NCBI GenBank assembly: GCA_903917345.1 | Contig: CAIXAE010000008.1 | Location: 186,001 to 250,000 of the forward strand | Direction of reading: 5' to 3' | DNA from: an uncultured Methylococcaceae bacterium | GTDB lineage: Bacteria > Pseudomonadota > Gammaproteobacteria > Methylococcales > Methylomonadaceae | DNA length: 64,000 nt | Shown here: positions 1-9,257 of the stretch, in pieces | Position numbering within the stretch: the first letter of the stretch is position 1 | How the letters are laid out: the number at the start of each line of letters is the position of its first letter | Made by a program: the position numbers and the translations under genes | Notes under the pieces: generated by a model | Seen by the model: only the letters and a program-made list of their open reading frames with translations | Databases searched by the model: none | What the model was told of the DNA's origin: nothing

Positions 1-195
1 ATTGACCATCTCATCCATGCCAGACAGCAACCAAGGAGACGGTAGTTTTAAGAGGGATCTATCAAGATCAACTTCTGAAGTGACTCCCCTTGCTAGTAAT
101 ATTCTTGCTAATAAGGGGTGTATCTGATTTTGTAATACGTTTTTGCTTTTGACAGGCCGACGAACAATAACTTTCTTTTCACCTTGAAAATACAT
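1..195 (-). CDS. recJ: Single-stranded-DNA exonuclease RecJ, N-terminus only
   Basis: This is the first 65 codons of a gene that continues past the left edge. RecJ is the 5'-3' single-strand exonuclease of recombination and mismatch repair. The visible residues match the RecJ N-terminal pattern: a VRRP motif near residue 12, then HPLLARILLARGV, then a segment ending in GMDEMV. The ATG at 195 has a good ribosome site (AGGAAC) just upstream. It lies 36 bp after the DUF934 gene on the same strand and is probably co-transcribed with it. The DHH catalytic motifs lie outside the window, so the call rests on the N-terminus alone. Confidence 0.8.
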   Translation of the reverse strand, partial: MYFQGEKKVIVRRPVKSKNVLQNQIHPLLARILLARGVTSEVDLDRSLLKLPSPWLLSGMDEMVN

Positions 196-231
196 TCGGT
201 TCCTGTGTTTTGAATTTTTACAGACTAATTG

Positions 232-684
232 TTAAATAATGGATGGTTGATACTTCACTGTAAAATCATTTAAATTGTTTAGAACCGAGTCCAAAGCTGA
301 AGTTTTATCACTGGCGTAGGCATTAACCCCAACACGAGAAAGATAAAACACTTGTTCTGGTAAATAATGACCGATGGCTCTAATTTCATCTTGATAATGA
401 TATCGACCCCGTAATAACCATGCTTGTGAAAAAGAGCGACCATCTGCAAAATCGGCAAAGTTAAGTTCGACTAATTTAATGTGACCTAAATCTTCTGCAA
501 AATCAGCCACGGTATCAGATGCTTTTAGGCGTAAACCCACTTTGCCAGAATGCGCTATAAGTGTTGCTTTATCTTGTAACCATCGTGCTAAAGAAACAGT
601 AATATCACCCGCGACGAGTGATTCTTCATCCGCAATAAATTGCCACGTGTTATCAACACGTTGTTTGTCTTTAATTATTTGCAT
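232..684 (-). CDS. DUF934 family protein, sulfite-reductase companion
   Basis: This 150-residue soluble protein belongs to the DUF934 family, which in proteobacteria is typically encoded right after a siroheme sulfite reductase. Family features seen here are the LARW stretch near residue 34, the central LVELNFADFADGRSFSQA block, the LLRGRYHY motif and a YLSRVGVNAY segment. Its ATG lies inside the end of the reductase gene (14 bp overlap), so translation is probably coupled. Its biochemical role is unknown; a part in assimilatory sulfate reduction is inferred from context. Confidence 0.85.
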   Translation of the reverse strand: MQIIKDKQRVDNTWQFIADEESLVAGDITVSLARWLQDKATLIAHSGKVGLRLKASDTVADFAEDLGHIKLVELNFADFADGRSFSQAWLLRGRYHYQDEIRAIGHYLPEQVFYLSRVGVNAYASDKTSALDSVLNNLNDFTVKYQPSII

Positions 685-2323
685 AAACTTGCTCTTTGAA
701 AGGATTGATACCTAAACGATTAACCGCTTCTAAGAATGTTTCTTCTTCTAAACGATTTTTAATGTATACGTCTAGGATAGTCGTAATGGCCGATGTAATT
801 TCATCTTTTGCTACGGCGGGGCCTAATCGCTCCCCAATAGCTGCATTATTTTCTGAAGAACCACCTAAAGTAATTTGATACCACTCAGCCCCTTTTTTAT
901 CCACGCCTAAAATTCCGATATGACCCACACTTTGGTGTGCACAGCCATTCATACAACCTGACATATTAATTTTTAACTCACCAATGTCATGGATGTAATC
1001 TAAATCGTCTAAAGCTTCGTTGATTTCTTTCGCAATACCAATAGAACCCGCATTGGCTAAAGAACAAAAATCTAAGCCTGGGCAACAAATCATGTCAGTC
1101 GCAGTGCCAATATTTGGCGTTGCTAATCCTAAATCTACTAATTTTTGCCAAACCGTATATAAATCGGCTTGCTTAACATCTGCTAACAATAAGTTTTGTC
1201 TGTGTGTCGCCCTCACTTCACCAAAACTGTATGCATCTGCTATATCTGCAACCGCATCTAACTGCACATCAGTAATATCACCCGGCGGCATATCAGGGGC
1301 TTTTAGAGAAATAAAGACAGCCGCATAACCAGACACTTTATGAGCCGCTGTATTATGCGCGAGCCAAGTGGCAAAGGCTTTGTCATTCGCTTTATGTTCA
1401 GCAAAAGTATGATCGCTATCCGCTTTAACATCATAAGCGGGAGAAGCAAAGTGAGCTTTGATTTCGTTAACTCGTTCTGCACTTAACTCATTGGCATCAC
1501 GAAGATGCGCCCATTCAGCATCAACCATCTCAGTAAACTTATCTAAACCAGTTTCTTTAACCAGAATTTTAATACGCGCTTTATATTTATTATCACGACG
1601 ACCAAATAAGTTATAAATACGTAAGATGGCTTCTAAATAAGACAATAAATGTTTTTGTTCTAAGAAAGGTTTAATCACTTGGCCAATGATCGGCGTACGT
1701 CCTAAGCCCCCCCCTACGAAAACTTTAAAACCCACTTCACCTGTACCATCCTTAACGAGATGCAAGCCAATATCATGAAACTGCGTTGCTGCTCTATCGT
1801 TAAGCGCACCACTGACTGCAATTTTAAATTTACGCGGTAAGTAATCGAATTCAGGATGTAACGTCGTCCACTGTCTGATAATCTCACAATAGGGACGTGG
1901 ATCATCTATCTCATCAACTGCAACACCCGCTAAATGATCAGATGTCGTATTACGCATACAGTTACCACTCGTTTGAATGGCATGCATTTGCACAGTGGCA
2001 AGCTCCGCTAATATCTCTGGCACTAATTCTAGTTTTGGCCAGTTAAATTGAATATTTTGACGAGTAGTAAAATGACAATAGTTTTTATCATAGGTGCGAG
2101 CGATATGAGCCAACTTACGAATTTGTTTTGAACTAATTAATCCATAAGGCCCAGCAACACGTAGTAACGGTGCGTGAGTTTGAATATAAACTCCGTTTCT
2201 TAAGCGTAATGCACGGTATTCATCTTCTGATAACTCGCCTTTAAAATAATTTTCGGTCTGACGTTTAAATTGAGCAACGCGCTCATCAATGAGGGTTTGA
2301 TCGTTTTCGGTATATTGATACAT
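671..2323 (-). CDS. cysI: Nitrite/sulfite reductase, siroheme hemoprotein (CysI type)
   Basis: This 550-residue protein should reduce sulfite to sulfide (or nitrite to ammonia) using siroheme coupled to a [4Fe-4S] cluster. The cluster ligands are C414-X5-C420 in CCPGLDFC and C457-X3-C461 in SGCMNGC, as expected for the family. Two ferredoxin-like siroheme half-domains are recognisable, the first with HFTTRQNIQ near residue 84 and the second with RATHRQNLL near 371. The DUF934 partner downstream favours sulfite as substrate. No flavoprotein (CysJ) gene is adjacent. The coding strand contains a run of eight G at codons 204-206 (Val-Gly-Gly-Gly). Confidence 0.88.
   Translation of the reverse strand: MYQYTENDQTLIDERVAQFKRQTENYFKGELSEDEYRALRLRNGVYIQTHAPLLRVAGPYGLISSKQIRKLAHIARTYDKNYCHFTTRQNIQFNWPKLELVPEILAELATVQMHAIQTSGNCMRNTTSDHLAGVAVDEIDDPRPYCEIIRQWTTLHPEFDYLPRKFKIAVSGALNDRAATQFHDIGLHLVKDGTGEVGFKVFVGGGLGRTPIIGQVIKPFLEQKHLLSYLEAILRIYNLFGRRDNKYKARIKILVKETGLDKFTEMVDAEWAHLRDANELSAERVNEIKAHFASPAYDVKADSDHTFAEHKANDKAFATWLAHNTAAHKVSGYAAVFISLKAPDMPPGDITDVQLDAVADIADAYSFGEVRATHRQNLLLADVKQADLYTVWQKLVDLGLATPNIGTATDMICCPGLDFCSLANAGSIGIAKEINEALDDLDYIHDIGELKINMSGCMNGCAHQSVGHIGILGVDKKGAEWYQITLGGSSENNAAIGERLGPAVAKDEITSAITTILDVYIKNRLEEETFLEAVNRLGINPFKEQVYANN
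1707..1714 (-). repeat. Poly-G(8) homopolymer inside the sulfite reductase gene
   Basis: Eight consecutive C on the plus strand are eight G on the coding strand, covering glycine codons 204-206 of the reductase. Runs of this length can slip during replication, and a one-base change would frameshift the enzyme. The frame is intact here. Confidence 0.6.
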
Positions 2324-2456
2324 GAAATAGTGAGGGTAATTTCGGGGCTAATAATTAATTTTGGTAATCATATACTGTGACTCATAAAATGACAAAAATT
2401 ATTGGTTGATGATATTATTGCCGGCAGAATTTATTACAATTTCATATTATCCTAGT

Positions 2457-2463
2457 AGGAGGA
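2457..2463 (+). promoter_or_regulatory. Shine-Dalgarno site fixing a GTG start for nhaD
   Basis: A strong AGGAGGA sits 7 nt before the GTG at 2471. It supports the GTG start, which places a signal-peptide-like hydrophobic segment at the very N-terminus. Confidence 0.75.
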
Positions 2464-2470
2464 ATTTTTC

Positions 2471-3829
2471 GTGCGATTTTTATTAATAATGTTATCAGTT
2501 TTACTGGTACCGCAAATTGCCATGGCAAGTGGCTTCGAAAGCCTTGGGCTAACGGGAACTGAGCGTGGTATCTATACTGTACTTATTTTCATCGTAGCAT
2601 ATGGCTTCGTAATGACCGAAGAATTTACGCATATGCGTAAATCGAAACCCGTTATTCTTGCTGCGGGTATTATTTGGGCTCACGCTGCCATATTAGCGGC
2701 TCAAAAAGGCATATCAGTTGAAACCGTACACGAAGCATTCGAATACAACTTAAAAGAATACGCCGAATTATTGCTGTTCTTATTAGTCGCAATGACATAC
2801 ATCAACTCAATGTCTGAGCGTAATGTCTTTGAAGCGCTACGTTCTTGGATGGTAAGAAAAGAATTTGGCTATCGAAAATTGTTTATAATTACTGGCGTTA
2901 TTACTTTCTTCTTATCTGCAGTTGCGGACAACCTTACAGCAGCTCTATTGGTAGGTGCTGTGGTATTAGCCGTAGGCTCTGACAACGAAAAATTTATCAG
3001 TATCGGTTTCGTAAACTTAGTAATCGCTGCTAACGCCGGTGGTGCTTTCTGCCCATTCGGTGACATCACTACTTTAATGGTTTGGCAAGCTGGTTACGCT
3101 GAATTCTTTGATTTCTTCAAATTATTTGTGCCTTCTTTAGTCAATTACGCTGTTCCTGCTGCCATTATGTATTTTGCAGTACCTGATGAACAACCTAAAG
3201 CAACTAATGAAGAAGCGGTACAACTAAAACACGGCGGCTTAGTCATCTGTGGTTTGTTCTTATTAACTATCGTTACTGCCGTAAGCTTTAAACAAATGTT
3301 ACACCTACCGCCTTTCATGGGCATGATGGTTGGTTTATCAGTATTAATGTTCTACGGTTACTACTTGAAAAAATATCAACGTGCTGAAGGTGAAGCTGGC
3401 TTCGACATTTTTAACAAAGTTAAAGAAGCAGAATGGGATACTCTATTATTCTTTTTCGGTGTTGTTTTCGCGGTAGGTGGTTTAGGTTATGTAGGTTACT
3501 TAGAGCTACTATCTGGCGCTATGTATGACGGCTTAGGTGCAACAACTGCTAACATTTTAGTCGGTGTTATTTCTGCAATCGTTGATAACATTCCTGTGAT
3601 GTTTGCGGTATTAAACATGAACCTTGATATGGATCTTTATCAATGGTTATTGGTAACATTAACAGCAGGCGTAGGTGGTTCATTATTATCAGTAGGTTCT
3701 GCCGCTGGTGTTGCTTTAATGGGCCAATCTAACCACAAATATACTTTCTTCAGCCATTTAAAATGGACTCCAGCTATTGCTGCGGGGTATGCGGGCAGTA
3801 TCTTCGTCCACTATTTAATTAACCATTAA
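2471..3829 (+). CDS. nhaD: Na+/H+ antiporter NhaD
   Basis: This 452-residue inner-membrane protein of the NhaD/ArsB ion-transporter superfamily exports sodium (and probably lithium) in exchange for protons. About a dozen hydrophobic segments span the protein. Conserved family stretches are ADNLTAALL near residue 150, NAGGAFCPFGDITTLMVWQ near 185-205 and VDNIPVMFAVL near 375. The first 19 residues resemble a signal peptide ending in AMA, as in other NhaD proteins. It starts at GTG with a strong ribosome site, is transcribed alone, and is followed by a good terminator. Sodium handling suggests a saline or alkaline habitat, but that is inference. Confidence 0.9.
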   Translation: MRFLLIMLSVLLVPQIAMASGFESLGLTGTERGIYTVLIFIVAYGFVMTEEFTHMRKSKPVILAAGIIWAHAAILAAQKGISVETVHEAFEYNLKEYAELLLFLLVAMTYINSMSERNVFEALRSWMVRKEFGYRKLFIITGVITFFLSAVADNLTAALLVGAVVLAVGSDNEKFISIGFVNLVIAANAGGAFCPFGDITTLMVWQAGYAEFFDFFKLFVPSLVNYAVPAAIMYFAVPDEQPKATNEEAVQLKHGGLVICGLFLLTIVTAVSFKQMLHLPPFMGMMVGLSVLMFYGYYLKKYQRAEGEAGFDIFNKVKEAEWDTLLFFFGVVFAVGGLGYVGYLELLSGAMYDGLGATTANILVGVISAIVDNIPVMFAVLNMNLDMDLYQWLLVTLTAGVGGSLLSVGSAAGVALMGQSNHKYTFFSHLKWTPAIAAGYAGSIFVHYLINH

Positions 3830-3837
3830 TTAGTCTT

Positions 3838-3870
3838 AAAAGCGTCGTTTATTGTGAACGGCGCTTTTTT
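3838..3870 (+). terminator. Rho-independent terminator after nhaD
   Basis: A 10-bp stem (AAAAGCGTCG pairing with CGGCGCTTTT, one G-T pair) with an 11-nt loop is followed by a T run. It lies 9 bp after the nhaD stop. Confidence 0.85.
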
Positions 3871-3893
3871 ATATACAACTCTAAAAGCCCACC

Positions 3894-5132
3894 GTGAAAG
3901 AAAACACGAATATCTTGCAAGTGTTGTTCAACAAACGGATGTTAATCTGCATATTAACGGGATTTAGCTCAGGTTTACCGCTTTATATTCTCATCTCTCT
4001 TGTACCCGCTTGGTTACGCTCAAATAGTGTCGATTTAAAAGCTATCGGCTTATTCGCCTTAATTCAACTACCGTTCACGTGGAAGTTCATTTGGTCACCC
4101 CTATTTGACCGCTTTATCCCTCCCCTAGGAAGACGCAGGGGTTGGATGCTAATCTCACAAATAGCATTGCTGTTTACGATTCCTTTATTAGGTATTCTGC
4201 AACCACAGTTCGACTTGTCTACCATTGCTGCAACATCGGTAGTGATAGCATTTTTTAGTGCCTCTCAAGATATCGTCTTAGATGCTTATAGACGAGAAAT
4301 ATTAGAGGATTCAGAACTCGGTATTGGTAATACTATTCATGTTAATGCATACAAGATAGCGGGATTAGTACCGGGATCACTATCCTTAATTCTAGCCGAT
4401 CACTTTGCATGGCCCACGGTATTCGCTATAACCAGTTTGTTTATGCTTCCAGGCATGCTAATGACTTTATTAGTAAAAGAACCCATTCTCTTAGCAGGAA
4501 ATCCAAAAACAATTAAGGCGGCTGTTGTAGAACCCTTTAAAGAATTTATAGAGCGTAATGGAGTTAAGTCTGCTTTGTGGACACTGGCCTTCATATTTTT
4601 CTATAAATTGGGAGACAGCATGGCTACAGCATTAGCCACGCCGTTCTACTTAGATATGGGTTTCTCTAAAACCGAGATTGGGTTGATCGCTAAAAATGCT
4701 GGCTTATGGCCTAGTGTGGTTGGTGGATTGTTAGGGGGAATTTGGATGATTAAACTAGGCATTAACCGCTCCTTATGGCTATTTGGTTTAGTGCAGATGC
4801 TGGCCATATTAGGCTTTGCTTGGTTAACAACCCTTGACCATAGCTTAATGGGGTTAGCCACAGTAATTAGTATTGAGGCATTTGGCGTTGGCTTGGGAAC
4901 AGCTGCTTTTGTTGCGTTTATAGCTCAAACAACACACCCACTCTATACAGCTACACAATTTGCATTGTTCACTAGCCTAGCCGCAGTCCCTCGTACTTTT
5001 GCCAATGCAACGACAGGCTATTTAGTTGAGGCTTTTGGATGGCAAGCCTTTTTCCTATTTTGTTTCGCATGTGCTGTACCTGGCATGATCCTTTTATTTA
5101 AAGTGGCGCCTTGGCAGAATATATCGGATTAA
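3894..5132 (+). CDS. ampG: AmpG-like major facilitator transporter (muropeptide permease family)
   Basis: This 412-residue protein has about 12 membrane segments. AmpG imports GlcNAc-anhydroMurNAc peptides released during wall turnover so they can be recycled. The N-terminal GFSSGLPLYIL, the FIWSPLFDRF segment near residue 70, the GRRRGWM loop and the SQDIVLDAYRRE motif near residue 130 are AmpG signatures. The start is GTG at 3894, 24 bp after the nhaD terminator. Its end overlaps the convergent xthA end by 4 bp. Substrate is inferred from family; no ampD or nagZ gene is nearby. Confidence 0.82.
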   Translation: MKENTNILQVLFNKRMLICILTGFSSGLPLYILISLVPAWLRSNSVDLKAIGLFALIQLPFTWKFIWSPLFDRFIPPLGRRRGWMLISQIALLFTIPLLGILQPQFDLSTIAATSVVIAFFSASQDIVLDAYRREILEDSELGIGNTIHVNAYKIAGLVPGSLSLILADHFAWPTVFAITSLFMLPGMLMTLLVKEPILLAGNPKTIKAAVVEPFKEFIERNGVKSALWTLAFIFFYKLGDSMATALATPFYLDMGFSKTEIGLIAKNAGLWPSVVGGLLGGIWMIKLGINRSLWLFGLVQMLAILGFAWLTTLDHSLMGLATVISIEAFGVGLGTAAFVAFIAQTTHPLYTATQFALFTSLAAVPRTFANATTGYLVEAFGWQAFFLFCFACAVPGMILLFKVAPWQNISD

Positions 5133-5896
5133 ATATCATAATCCATGATCAATGGCGCATGATCTGAAAAGCGCTCGTCCTTATAAATAGATGTTGCTAG
5201 TACTTTATCTTTAAGCTGTGCACTAATAATCTGATAGTCAATGCGCCACCCTACATTATTCGCCCAAGCTTGGCCTCTATTAGACCACCATGTGTATTGA
5301 TCAGCTTCTTGGTTAATGAGTCTAAATGCATCATGCCAATGACCTTCTGCAAATAGCTGATCTAACCAAGCCCGTTCTTCGGGTAAAAAACCAGAATTCT
5401 TTTTATTGCCACGCCAGTTTTTTAAATCAATTTCTTTGTGGGCGATATTCCAGTCACCGCAAATGACATAATGACGATTGTTATTTTTAAGACCCTTTAG
5501 ATGTCCCATAAATCGATCTAAAAAACTAAACTTATAGATTTGACGTTCATCGCCCGATGAGCCAGAGGGTAAATATAAAGATATGACGCTCAAATCACCG
5601 AATTGCGTTTCAATATAGCGCCCTTCGCTGTCTATATCTTCAATGCCCAAACCATTAATGATCAGATCAGGTTGCTTTTTTGCGTAAATAGCAACACCGC
5701 TGTAACCCTTTTTCTCTGCATCGTGATAAAAACAGTGATAACCTTCTGGACAGAATGTTTCTTCATCCAATTGATGAAATTGAGCTTTTGTCTCTTGAAT
5801 ACAAACAACATCAGGATTTTGTTTTTGCATCCAGCTGTAAAATCCTTTTTTTTCAGCGGAGCGGATACCATTTGCGTTTAAAGTAATTATGCGCAT
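5129..5896 (-). CDS. xthA: Exodeoxyribonuclease III
   Basis: This 255-residue metal-dependent nuclease of the exonuclease III/AP endonuclease family cleaves at abasic sites and trims 3' ends in base-excision repair. Family motifs are LNANGIRSAEKKGF at the N-terminus, CIQETKAQ near residue 35, the CGDWNIAHKEIDLKN block near 145 and the terminal SDHAPLIMDY with the catalytic Asp-His. I chose the ATG at 5896 because it begins directly with the family start MRIITLNANG. A TTG seven codons upstream is possible but unneeded. It is divergent from rpmE. Confidence 0.92.
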   Translation of the reverse strand: MRIITLNANGIRSAEKKGFYSWMQKQNPDVVCIQETKAQFHQLDEETFCPEGYHCFYHDAEKKGYSGVAIYAKKQPDLIINGLGIEDIDSEGRYIETQFGDLSVISLYLPSGSSGDERQIYKFSFLDRFMGHLKGLKNNNRHYVICGDWNIAHKEIDLKNWRGNKKNSGFLPEERAWLDQLFAEGHWHDAFRLINQEADQYTWWSNRGQAWANNVGWRIDYQIISAQLKDKVLATSIYKDERFSDHAPLIMDYDI

Positions 5897-5991
5897 AAAA
5901 TCAACAAGTCTTGCCAAGATGTAAGAAAATTAGTATTATACTGAGATCTTTAATACAGTTGTAATCTCTTTGTGGGTAATGTGTAAGTACT

Positions 5992-6192
5992 ATGAAACCA
6001 GAAATTCATCCAGAATATAAACAAATTACTGTTACCTGCGGTTGTGGTAACACTTTTTTAACCGGTTCAGTTTTAGCTAAAGACTTGCAAGTGGAAGTAT
6101 GTTCTTCTTGCCATCCGTTCTTTACCGGTAAACAACGCGTAGTTGATACTGCAGGTCGCGTTGATAAATTCATGAAAAAATACGCTAAATAA
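5992..6192 (+). CDS. rpmE: Ribosomal protein bL31 (zinc-binding type)
   Basis: This is a 66-residue large-subunit ribosomal protein. It carries the zinc-type cysteines (CGC near residue 16 and CSSC near residue 37), so it is the C+ form rather than the zinc-free paralogue. The HPEY start and the [21 protein letters not shown] block are the standard bL31 signature. It is a single-gene unit, divergent from xthA, with a strong terminator 21 bp after the stop. Confidence 0.97.
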   Translation: MKPEIHPEYKQITVTCGCGNTFLTGSVLAKDLQVEVCSSCHPFFTGKQRVVDTAGRVDKFMKKYAK

Positions 6193-6213
6193 TAATTTAT
6201 TATTCTTAGCTTT

Positions 6214-6247
6214 AAAAAACCCCATCGCTCAGGCATGGGGTTTTTTT
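6214..6247 (+). terminator. Rho-independent terminator after rpmE
   Basis: A 12-bp perfect stem (AAAAAACCCCAT with ATGGGGTTTTTT) with a 9-nt loop ends in seven T. It isolates rpmE from the pil operon. Confidence 0.92.
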
Positions 6248-6430
6248 ATGTCTGATTATATTTCAAATTAATATTACTATCTTTTAATTCATATCAGCCT
6301 ATACTCACTGACAAGTCATTGAGTAGCAATCTCTCCTCAACGTTTTAAACTATCTATAAAATAGTTACCCCCGCCTAATAGAAAAACAAACGTTCTATTA
6401 CACTCCTCCTACCATGTTCTAAGGCTGTCA

Positions 6431-7525
6431 ATGAATGAATTGCTAGGAAGGTGGTTCAACGCTATGTTGAACCGTTTTAAACACTCTGTTCTCGGTATAG
6501 ATATCAGTTCAGTATCTGTAAAAGCGCTTCATTTACAAAAAAGAAAGCATCACTTTCATGTTTTAGCTTATAGCTGCGTCCCTTTTTCTATGGCGAATAC
6601 TACTGAGGCGCTTTCGGCTTCACCTACAGAAATCATTACTGCTTTGAAGCAAGCAATAGCCTATATGAATTGCAAACACATGTCGGCAACTATCTGCGTG
6701 AGCAGTTCGACCGTCATGACAAAACATCTGTTATTAGATGCGACGACATTACCCGAAGACATTGAAGAAAATATCTTAATACTTGCTAATCAATATATTC
6801 CCTATCCACTTGATGACATTAATTATGATTTTGAAGTATTGGGAAACAATAGTTACAGGCCTGATAAACTGGATGTTTTATTTATCGCCGCTCATCGAGA
6901 AAATATAAATACTAAAGTTGACATAGTCAATAAAGCAGGACTTGGAGCAAACATTGTAGATATCGACATTTACGCATTAAAAAATGCGTGTTCATTATTG
7001 CCCGAATATAAACAACGTTCATTACTCAATCAAACCCTGGTTATTATCGATATAGGGGCAACACATACGACGTATATAGTTATTTTTAATGAACGAGTTT
7101 TATATACGCGAGAGCTAGATTTCGGAGGAAGACCGTTAATTCTAGCAATACAAGAGCTGCACCAATACTCTTATGAAGAGGCTGCAGAAGTAATAAAAAA
7201 CAATAAACTATCTGATCCGGTCTCCCTATCGATAATTGCTAACTTTATTACGGCGATGATAAACGAACTGCAACATACTCAAACACAATATAACTCGGCT
7301 AATGCCTCTGGCGTTATTGATTGTATCTTCCTAGCAGGTGGTTGTGGATTATTACCACATGTTAAGGATGACTTAGAAAGATCCCTTGCAATTCCTGTCT
7401 TTATAATCAATCCTTTCGAGGAAATGACATTGGAAGACAGCATTGATAAAAAATCTTTTTATTCAATAGCACCCACGCTTGTAATTGCTTGTGGCCTTGC
7501 TATTAGAAGTTTTAATAATGAATAA
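6431..7525 (+). CDS. pilM: Type IV pilus assembly ATPase-fold protein PilM
   Basis: This 364-residue cytoplasmic protein has an actin/FtsA-like fold. PilM binds the N-terminus of PilN and links the cytoplasmic motor to the PilNOP alignment complex. Seen here are the nucleotide-site motifs LGIDISSVSVKAL near residue 19, VIIDIGATHTTY near residue 202 and LAGGCGLLPHV near residue 298. The ATG at 6431 follows AAGG by 6 nt. An ATG at 6464 would also give a normal PilM N-terminus. It is the first gene of pilMNOPQ and its end overlaps pilN. Confidence 0.92.
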   Translation: MNELLGRWFNAMLNRFKHSVLGIDISSVSVKALHLQKRKHHFHVLAYSCVPFSMANTTEALSASPTEIITALKQAIAYMNCKHMSATICVSSSTVMTKHLLLDATTLPEDIEENILILANQYIPYPLDDINYDFEVLGNNSYRPDKLDVLFIAAHRENINTKVDIVNKAGLGANIVDIDIYALKNACSLLPEYKQRSLLNQTLVIIDIGATHTTYIVIFNERVLYTRELDFGGRPLILAIQELHQYSYEEAAEVIKNNKLSDPVSLSIIANFITAMINELQHTQTQYNSANASGVIDCIFLAGGCGLLPHVKDDLERSLAIPVFIINPFEEMTLEDSIDKKSFYSIAPTLVIACGLAIRSFNNE

Positions 7526-8093
7526 GATTAATTTATTACCGTGGCGAGATGATCTGTTAATACAAAAAAGAACAGCCTTTCGAAATGTATTATTTTTATC
7601 CGCACTGATGGGGCTTTCGATCGTTAGTGCTTTACACACTGTCATTAAAACTAAGCAATCACATCAACTGAATATTAATCAGACAATACGGAATGAGTCA
7701 CTCAGGCTCGACAAGCAAATTATCGAGTTGGCACACTTAATTAGCCATAAACAGAAACTAATCAGCGAAATCGAGCTAATACGCAACCTTCAACTTACTC
7801 GAAAACAAATTGTAAAGTTACTCTCTGAACTACCCTCACTTCTACCTAATGGCATTTATCTGACCCAGCTATCTCAAACTAACGATGAAATAATTTTTGA
7901 GGGTAAAACAGAATCCAATCAGCAAGTTTCTCTATTCATGCAAGCGATAGCAAACTCTGAAACACTACAATCACCCACCCTACAGGTCATCAAGATCCCA
8001 GAAAAAATAACCGAAGCAGTTCCATTAAATGATTTTATTCTGACAGCGACATTAAAAATAATAAATAGGGACTCCACTGATGCCCTTGAATGA
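7518..8093 (+). CDS. pilN: Type IV pilus inner-membrane protein PilN
   Basis: This 191-residue bitopic protein starts with the PilM-binding motif INLLPWRD (residues 3-10). One membrane helix (about residues 23-43) and a periplasmic coiled-coil plus ferredoxin-like domain follow. I chose the ATG at 7518 because it places the INLLPWR motif at the N-terminus as the family requires. It overlaps pilM by 8 bp and pilO by 14 bp. PilN pairs with PilO as a periplasmic heterodimer. Confidence 0.9.
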   Translation: MNKINLLPWRDDLLIQKRTAFRNVLFLSALMGLSIVSALHTVIKTKQSHQLNINQTIRNESLRLDKQIIELAHLISHKQKLISEIELIRNLQLTRKQIVKLLSELPSLLPNGIYLTQLSQTNDEIIFEGKTESNQQVSLFMQAIANSETLQSPTLQVIKIPEKITEAVPLNDFILTATLKIINRDSTDALE

Positions 8094-8700
8094 TATTAAG
8101 ATAAAGCTCAATAACTTAATTAATGCATCAATTTCTGTTAAGTATCTATTAGCCATCTTTATCATGGCAGTTACGATAGTCATAGCCTTTTTTTTAGATA
8201 CATATCCAGAAATGAGTGATTTATCACATATGAAAGCGGATACCACGTTCTTACAAACTGAACTTTCCGCTAAACAGATACAAACTCAAGATTATGATGA
8301 AACTGTTGCACAAGTATCAAAACTTGAAGCAACTTTTGTAGAACAAACAAAAAATTTCATAGATGTGAATGAAATATCCAGTCAACTTAAAGAAATCTCT
8401 ACGCTTGCCTTGGAACAAGGTTTGCAATTTGTATTATTTAAACCCAGTAGCCGCATCAATAAAGATTTTTATTCTGAGCTTGCTATTATCATAAAGATCA
8501 ATGGTTCTTATAATGAGCTCAATCGTTTTATATTAGCACTCAGTGCCTTACCCGCCTTAATAACAGTTGAGGACATAAATCTTAAACCACTCAATCCTCA
8601 GGGCAAATTGATACTGAGTGCTGTTATAAAATCCTATAATGCTTTACAACCCGATTCTTGTTCATCGATTGAAACCATGGACACATGGGCAACGTGTTGA
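8080..8700 (+). CDS. pilO: Type IV pilus inner-membrane protein PilO
   Basis: This 206-residue protein has one N-terminal membrane helix (residues 23-40, ending in FFLDTYP), a coiled coil and a periplasmic ferredoxin-like domain. Function follows from family and position: PilO dimerises with PilN and contacts PilP in the pilus alignment subcomplex. Its start lies inside pilN and its end inside pilP, so the operon is tightly coupled. Confidence 0.9.
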   Translation: MPLNDIKIKLNNLINASISVKYLLAIFIMAVTIVIAFFLDTYPEMSDLSHMKADTTFLQTELSAKQIQTQDYDETVAQVSKLEATFVEQTKNFIDVNEISSQLKEISTLALEQGLQFVLFKPSSRINKDFYSELAIIIKINGSYNELNRFILALSALPALITVEDINLKPLNPQGKLILSAVIKSYNALQPDSCSSIETMDTWATC

Positions 8701-9257
8701 ACAAACAATGTAAGAGCCATCAAAGCAATAAAAAACTTCATATTTGGCTATTAATCAGCCTACTCATCACAAGTGGATGCCAAAATGACGAGCCACCTAA
8801 GCCCCTAGAATCAACTTCAACCTTACCCATAGCTGTTAAGCCCCCAGTTCAGAATGTAAGAGTTAACACAGAAATCCATACCTCTTTTAATTATGATGAA
8901 CGCGTTAGTAGAAATCCCTTTATGCCTTTTAACGAATCGGAAACTCTTAACAAAATCAACACAATATACACCACTAAAAACCCTGCACCCAACACGAAAA
9001 GACATAAACAAATATTGGAAACATATCCCATCAATACTCTGAAAATGCTGGGTCATATTGAATATAAAAATGAAATTTGGGCGCTCATTAAAACAGATGA
9101 TTTCTTAATACACCGTGTAAAAGTCGGCGATTACATCGGTGTTAACTACGGAAAAATTACTGCAATAACTTCTAATATGATCAACATTAGTGAATCACTG
9201 CTTGATCAAACGGGCTTATGGCATGAGCAGTTAACTATCATCAATCTAAAGCAGTGA
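8685..9257 (+). CDS. pilP: Type IV pilus lipoprotein PilP
   Basis: This 190-residue protein has a lipoprotein signal with lipobox ITSGC (Cys 32). A disordered proline-rich linker and a C-terminal beta domain follow, with VSRNPFMPF near residue 75 and an LKMLGHIEY segment near 115, both characteristic of PilP. PilP connects the inner-membrane PilNO pair to the secretin PilQ. The stretch before the signal helix is long (about 20 residues), so an in-frame later start is conceivable, but no other ATG fits before the hydrophobic core. Confidence 0.9.
   Translation: MGNVLNKQCKSHQSNKKLHIWLLISLLITSGCQNDEPPKPLESTSTLPIAVKPPVQNVRVNTEIHTSFNYDERVSRNPFMPFNESETLNKINTIYTTKNPAPNTKRHKQILETYPINTLKMLGHIEYKNEIWALIKTDDFLIHRVKVGDYIGVNYGKITAITSNMINISESLLDQTGLWHEQLTIINLKQ

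Noticed and set aside
5896-5917. Upstream TTG start for xthA adding seven residues
   Set aside because: The conserved family N-terminus begins at the ATG at 5896 and no ribosome site favours the TTG.
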